Shown: positions 5,577-7,044 of the stretch, piece by piece
Layout: every line of letters starts with the position of its first letter
Numbering within the stretch: position 1 is the stretch's first letter
Assembly (NCBI GenBank): GCA_002690755.1
Contig: NZFT01000054.1
Coordinates: 1-7,044 of the forward strand
Direction: 5' to 3'
Origin: Phycisphaerae bacterium
GTDB taxonomy: Bacteria > Planctomycetota > Phycisphaerae > Phycisphaerales > SM1A02
Length of the DNA stretch: 7,044 bases
The notes under the pieces: model-generated
Database searches by the model: none
Told to the model about the DNA's origin: nothing
The model's input: the letters and a program-made list of their open reading frames with translations, nothing else
Position numbers and translations under genes: made by a program

Positions 5577-6530
5577 ATGAATGAAACCGGACCAGCAGCA
5601 CCCGGACCGAGTGGCATCGAACGGCGGACCTTTCTCGGGGCGGCGGGCGGGGCGACGGTGGCCGGACTCACGACCGGGGTCGCGGCCGGCGATGTCGCGG
5701 TGCCGCCCGCGGCGGAGTTCAATCTGAAGTACGCGCCACACTTCGGCATGTTCAACGCGATCAGCGGGGACGGTCTCGTCGACCAGCTCGAGTACGCCCA
5801 CGATCACGGATTCCGCGCGTGGGAGGACAACGGCATGCCGGGCCGATCGGATGCCGATCAGAAGCGACTTGGCGATGCGATGCGTCGGCTGGACATCGAG
5901 ATGGGCGTGTTCGTGGCCGAGGGGGATTTCGGTGCGGAGACCTTTGTCAAGCGCGATCCGGCCGTGACGAGGAAGTTGGAAGCGAAGATGACGAAGGCGG
6001 TCGAGATCGCCAAGCGGTGTGGGGCGCGTTGGATGACCGTGGTGCCGGGCCGGTACGGCCTGTCCGATTCCTGGGATTTTCAGACCGCCAACGTGATCGA
6101 GAATCTCAAGCGATGCGCGGCGATTCTCGAGCCGCATGATCTGGTGATGGTGCTCGAGCCCTTGAATCGCCGTGATCACTCGGGGTTGTTCCTGACCGGT
6201 ATTCCGCAGGCGTTCATGATCTGCGAAGCAGTGGGCAGTCCGAGCTGCAAGATCCTCGACGACCTCTACCACCAGCAGATCACCGAAGGGAATCTCATTC
6301 CCTACATGGATCAGGCGTGGAGCGAGATCGCCTACTTCCAGGTCGGTGACAACCCCGGGCGTCGCGAGCCGACGACCGGCGAGATCGATTACCGAAACGT
6401 CTTCCGTCACCTTCACCGGCGAGGATTCAAGGGGATCGTGGGCATGGAACACGGTCTGAGTCTCGGCGGCAAGGACGGTGTGGACCGGCTCATTGAGGCG
6501 TATCGAGAGTGCGATCGATTCCGACCATGA
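5577..6530 (+). CDS. Tat-exported hydroxypyruvate-isomerase-family TIM barrel
   Basis: The protein is 317 residues. ERRTFLG (15-21) and the following Ala/Gly-rich stretch form a Tat signal, unusual for this mostly cytosolic family but common in planctomycete versions. The mature barrel begins near 47 (FNLKYAPHFGMF). Family landmarks in order: EYAHDHGFRAWEDNGMPGR (72-90); VLEPLNRRDHSGLFL (192-206) with metal ligand Glu194; LDDLYHQQITEGNL (227-240) with Asp229 and His232; YFQVGDNPGRREPTTGEIDY (253-272) with ligand Gln255; and IVGMEHG (287-293) with Glu291. The E-D-Q-E set matches the metal site known for the E. coli YgbM/OtnI-type enzymes of the hydroxypyruvate isomerase family, so the site looks intact. 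The family interconverts aldose/ketose or aldehyde/keto isomers; in this cluster the substrate may instead be a keto-sugar made by the neighbouring oxidoreductases (inference). Its stop overlaps the next start (ATGA), implying translational coupling to the ApbE gene. Family confidence is high; I would not assign a specific EC activity. Confidence 0.91.
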   Translation: MNETGPAAPGPSGIERRTFLGAAGGATVAGLTTGVAAGDVAVPPAAEFNLKYAPHFGMFNAISGDGLVDQLEYAHDHGFRAWEDNGMPGRSDADQKRLGDAMRRLDIEMGVFVAEGDFGAETFVKRDPAVTRKLEAKMTKAVEIAKRCGARWMTVVPGRYGLSDSWDFQTANVIENLKRCAAILEPHDLVMVLEPLNRRDHSGLFLTGIPQAFMICEAVGSPSCKILDDLYHQQITEGNLIPYMDQAWSEIAYFQVGDNPGRREPTTGEIDYRNVFRHLHRRGFKGIVGMEHGLSLGGKDGVDRLIEAYRECDRFRP

Positions 6531-7044
6531 GCATCGAGGTCGTTCGCGCCGCGGCGATGCTCGCCACCGTGATCGGTCTGGCGTGGTGCGTCCCGGAGGC
6601 ATCGGCCGTCGGGCCCGAGGTGCGCGTGGTCGATCGCCGGGTGGTGATGGGCACGCCCGCCACCATCCAGGTCTACGCGCCGGACGAGGCGACGGGATAC
6701 GAGGCCACTCGTGCCGCGTTCGCGCGGATGGCCGAGATCGAGAATGCGCTGAGCGACTATCGGCCGCGGAGCGAGTCGATGCGGCTCGTCGAGCGAGTCG
6801 ACGAAGCCGTTCCGGTGTCCTCGGACCTTGCGACGGCCCTGATGCGATCCGTCCATTGGCATCGTTCGAGCGGCGGGGCGTTCGATCCCACGATCGGTCC
6901 GCTCAGCCTGCTCTGGCGGACGGCACGGCGGGACGGCGTTCCGCCGTCCGCGGCGAGCATCGACTTCGCGAAGGACGTGGTCGGCTTCGAGAAGCTGGAT
7001 CTGGACGCCGAGGCGGGCACGGTTCGATGTCTGACGGCCGGACT
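6527..7044 (+). CDS. apbE: ApbE-family FAD:protein FMN transferase, exported (3' end outside window)
   Basis: The frame is open from the ATG at 6527 to the window end, giving 172 residues of a family usually about 300-350 long. Residues 1-27 form a Sec signal (Arg7, hydrophobic core, cleavage likely after ASA at 25-27). Cys21 is not in a lipobox, since Trp precedes it. ApbE landmarks follow: VVMGTPATIQVYAPD (39-53), ARMAEIENALSDYRPRSES (66-84) with the conserved SDY, and SSGGAFDPTIGPLSLLWR (114-131), the family's FDPT..GPL signature. ApbE uses FAD and Mg2+ to attach FMN covalently to Thr/Ser of exported flavoproteins; the metal-binding C-terminal part lies beyond the window. The start overlaps the preceding stop by 4 bases and has no Shine-Dalgarno of its own, so translation is probably coupled. 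No flavinylation target is visible in the window. The gene symbol reflects the family, not proven function. Confidence 0.88.
   Translation, partial: MSIEVVRAAAMLATVIGLAWCVPEASAVGPEVRVVDRRVVMGTPATIQVYAPDEATGYEATRAAFARMAEIENALSDYRPRSESMRLVERVDEAVPVSSDLATALMRSVHWHRSSGGAFDPTIGPLSLLWRTARRDGVPPSAASIDFAKDVVGFEKLDLDAEAGTVRCLTAG

Noticed and set aside
5463..6602. 379-residue open frame on the - strand
   Set aside because: It is antisense to the hydroxypyruvate-isomerase-family gene, whose metal-site motifs are intact; the antisense product has no recognisable features.

Overview
The window looks like chromosomal DNA of a planctomycete, most likely from the Phycisphaerae. By eye it is about two-thirds GC. 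The first protein ends in a GC-type, dockerin-like pair of calcium-binding repeats, which is typical of Phycisphaerales secreted proteins. The rest of the window is the combination common in Planctomycetes of exported Gfo/Idh/MocA oxidoreductases, xylose-isomerase-like TIM barrels and a sulfatase-modifying-factor-fold lipoprotein. Every supported gene is on the + strand. No tRNA, rRNA, CRISPR array, insertion sequence or other mobile element was seen.

Layout. Positions 1-606 hold the 3' end of a large secreted protein: a beta-sandwich (MAM/jelly-roll-like) domain followed by the dockerin-like module. A hairpin at its stop codon and a 346-base stretch with no recognisable gene separate it from the next block. 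Positions 953-1831 encode an FGE-sulfatase-fold lipoprotein that lacks the catalytic cysteines of true formylglycine-generating enzyme. After a 71-base gap comes a tight run of five genes: Tat-exported Gfo/Idh/MocA oxidoreductase A (1903-3213); a TIM-barrel sugar isomerase/epimerase-like protein with a probable Sec signal (3266-4174); Tat-exported Gfo/Idh/MocA oxidoreductase B (4235-5548); a Tat-exported hydroxypyruvate-isomerase-type TIM barrel (5577-6530); and an exported ApbE-type FAD:protein FMN transferase, overlapping the previous stop by 4 bases and cut by the window end (6527-7044).

The spacings of 52, 60, 28 and -4 bases, the shared strand and the good Shine-Dalgarno sequences suggest one transcript for the last five genes, possibly including the lipoprotein gene. 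Working hypothesis (inference): these genes form an envelope-located sugar or glycoside conversion pathway. Two NAD(P)-dependent oxidoreductases would oxidise and reduce a sugar carbon, and two metal-dependent TIM barrels would isomerise, epimerise or eliminate the keto intermediate. This resembles the 3-keto-glycoside (oxidation/elimination) routes known for Gfo/Idh/MocA plus sugar-isomerase-like gene sets. The substrate cannot be read from the sequence. The role of ApbE is unclear because no FMN-accepting partner is visible in the window.
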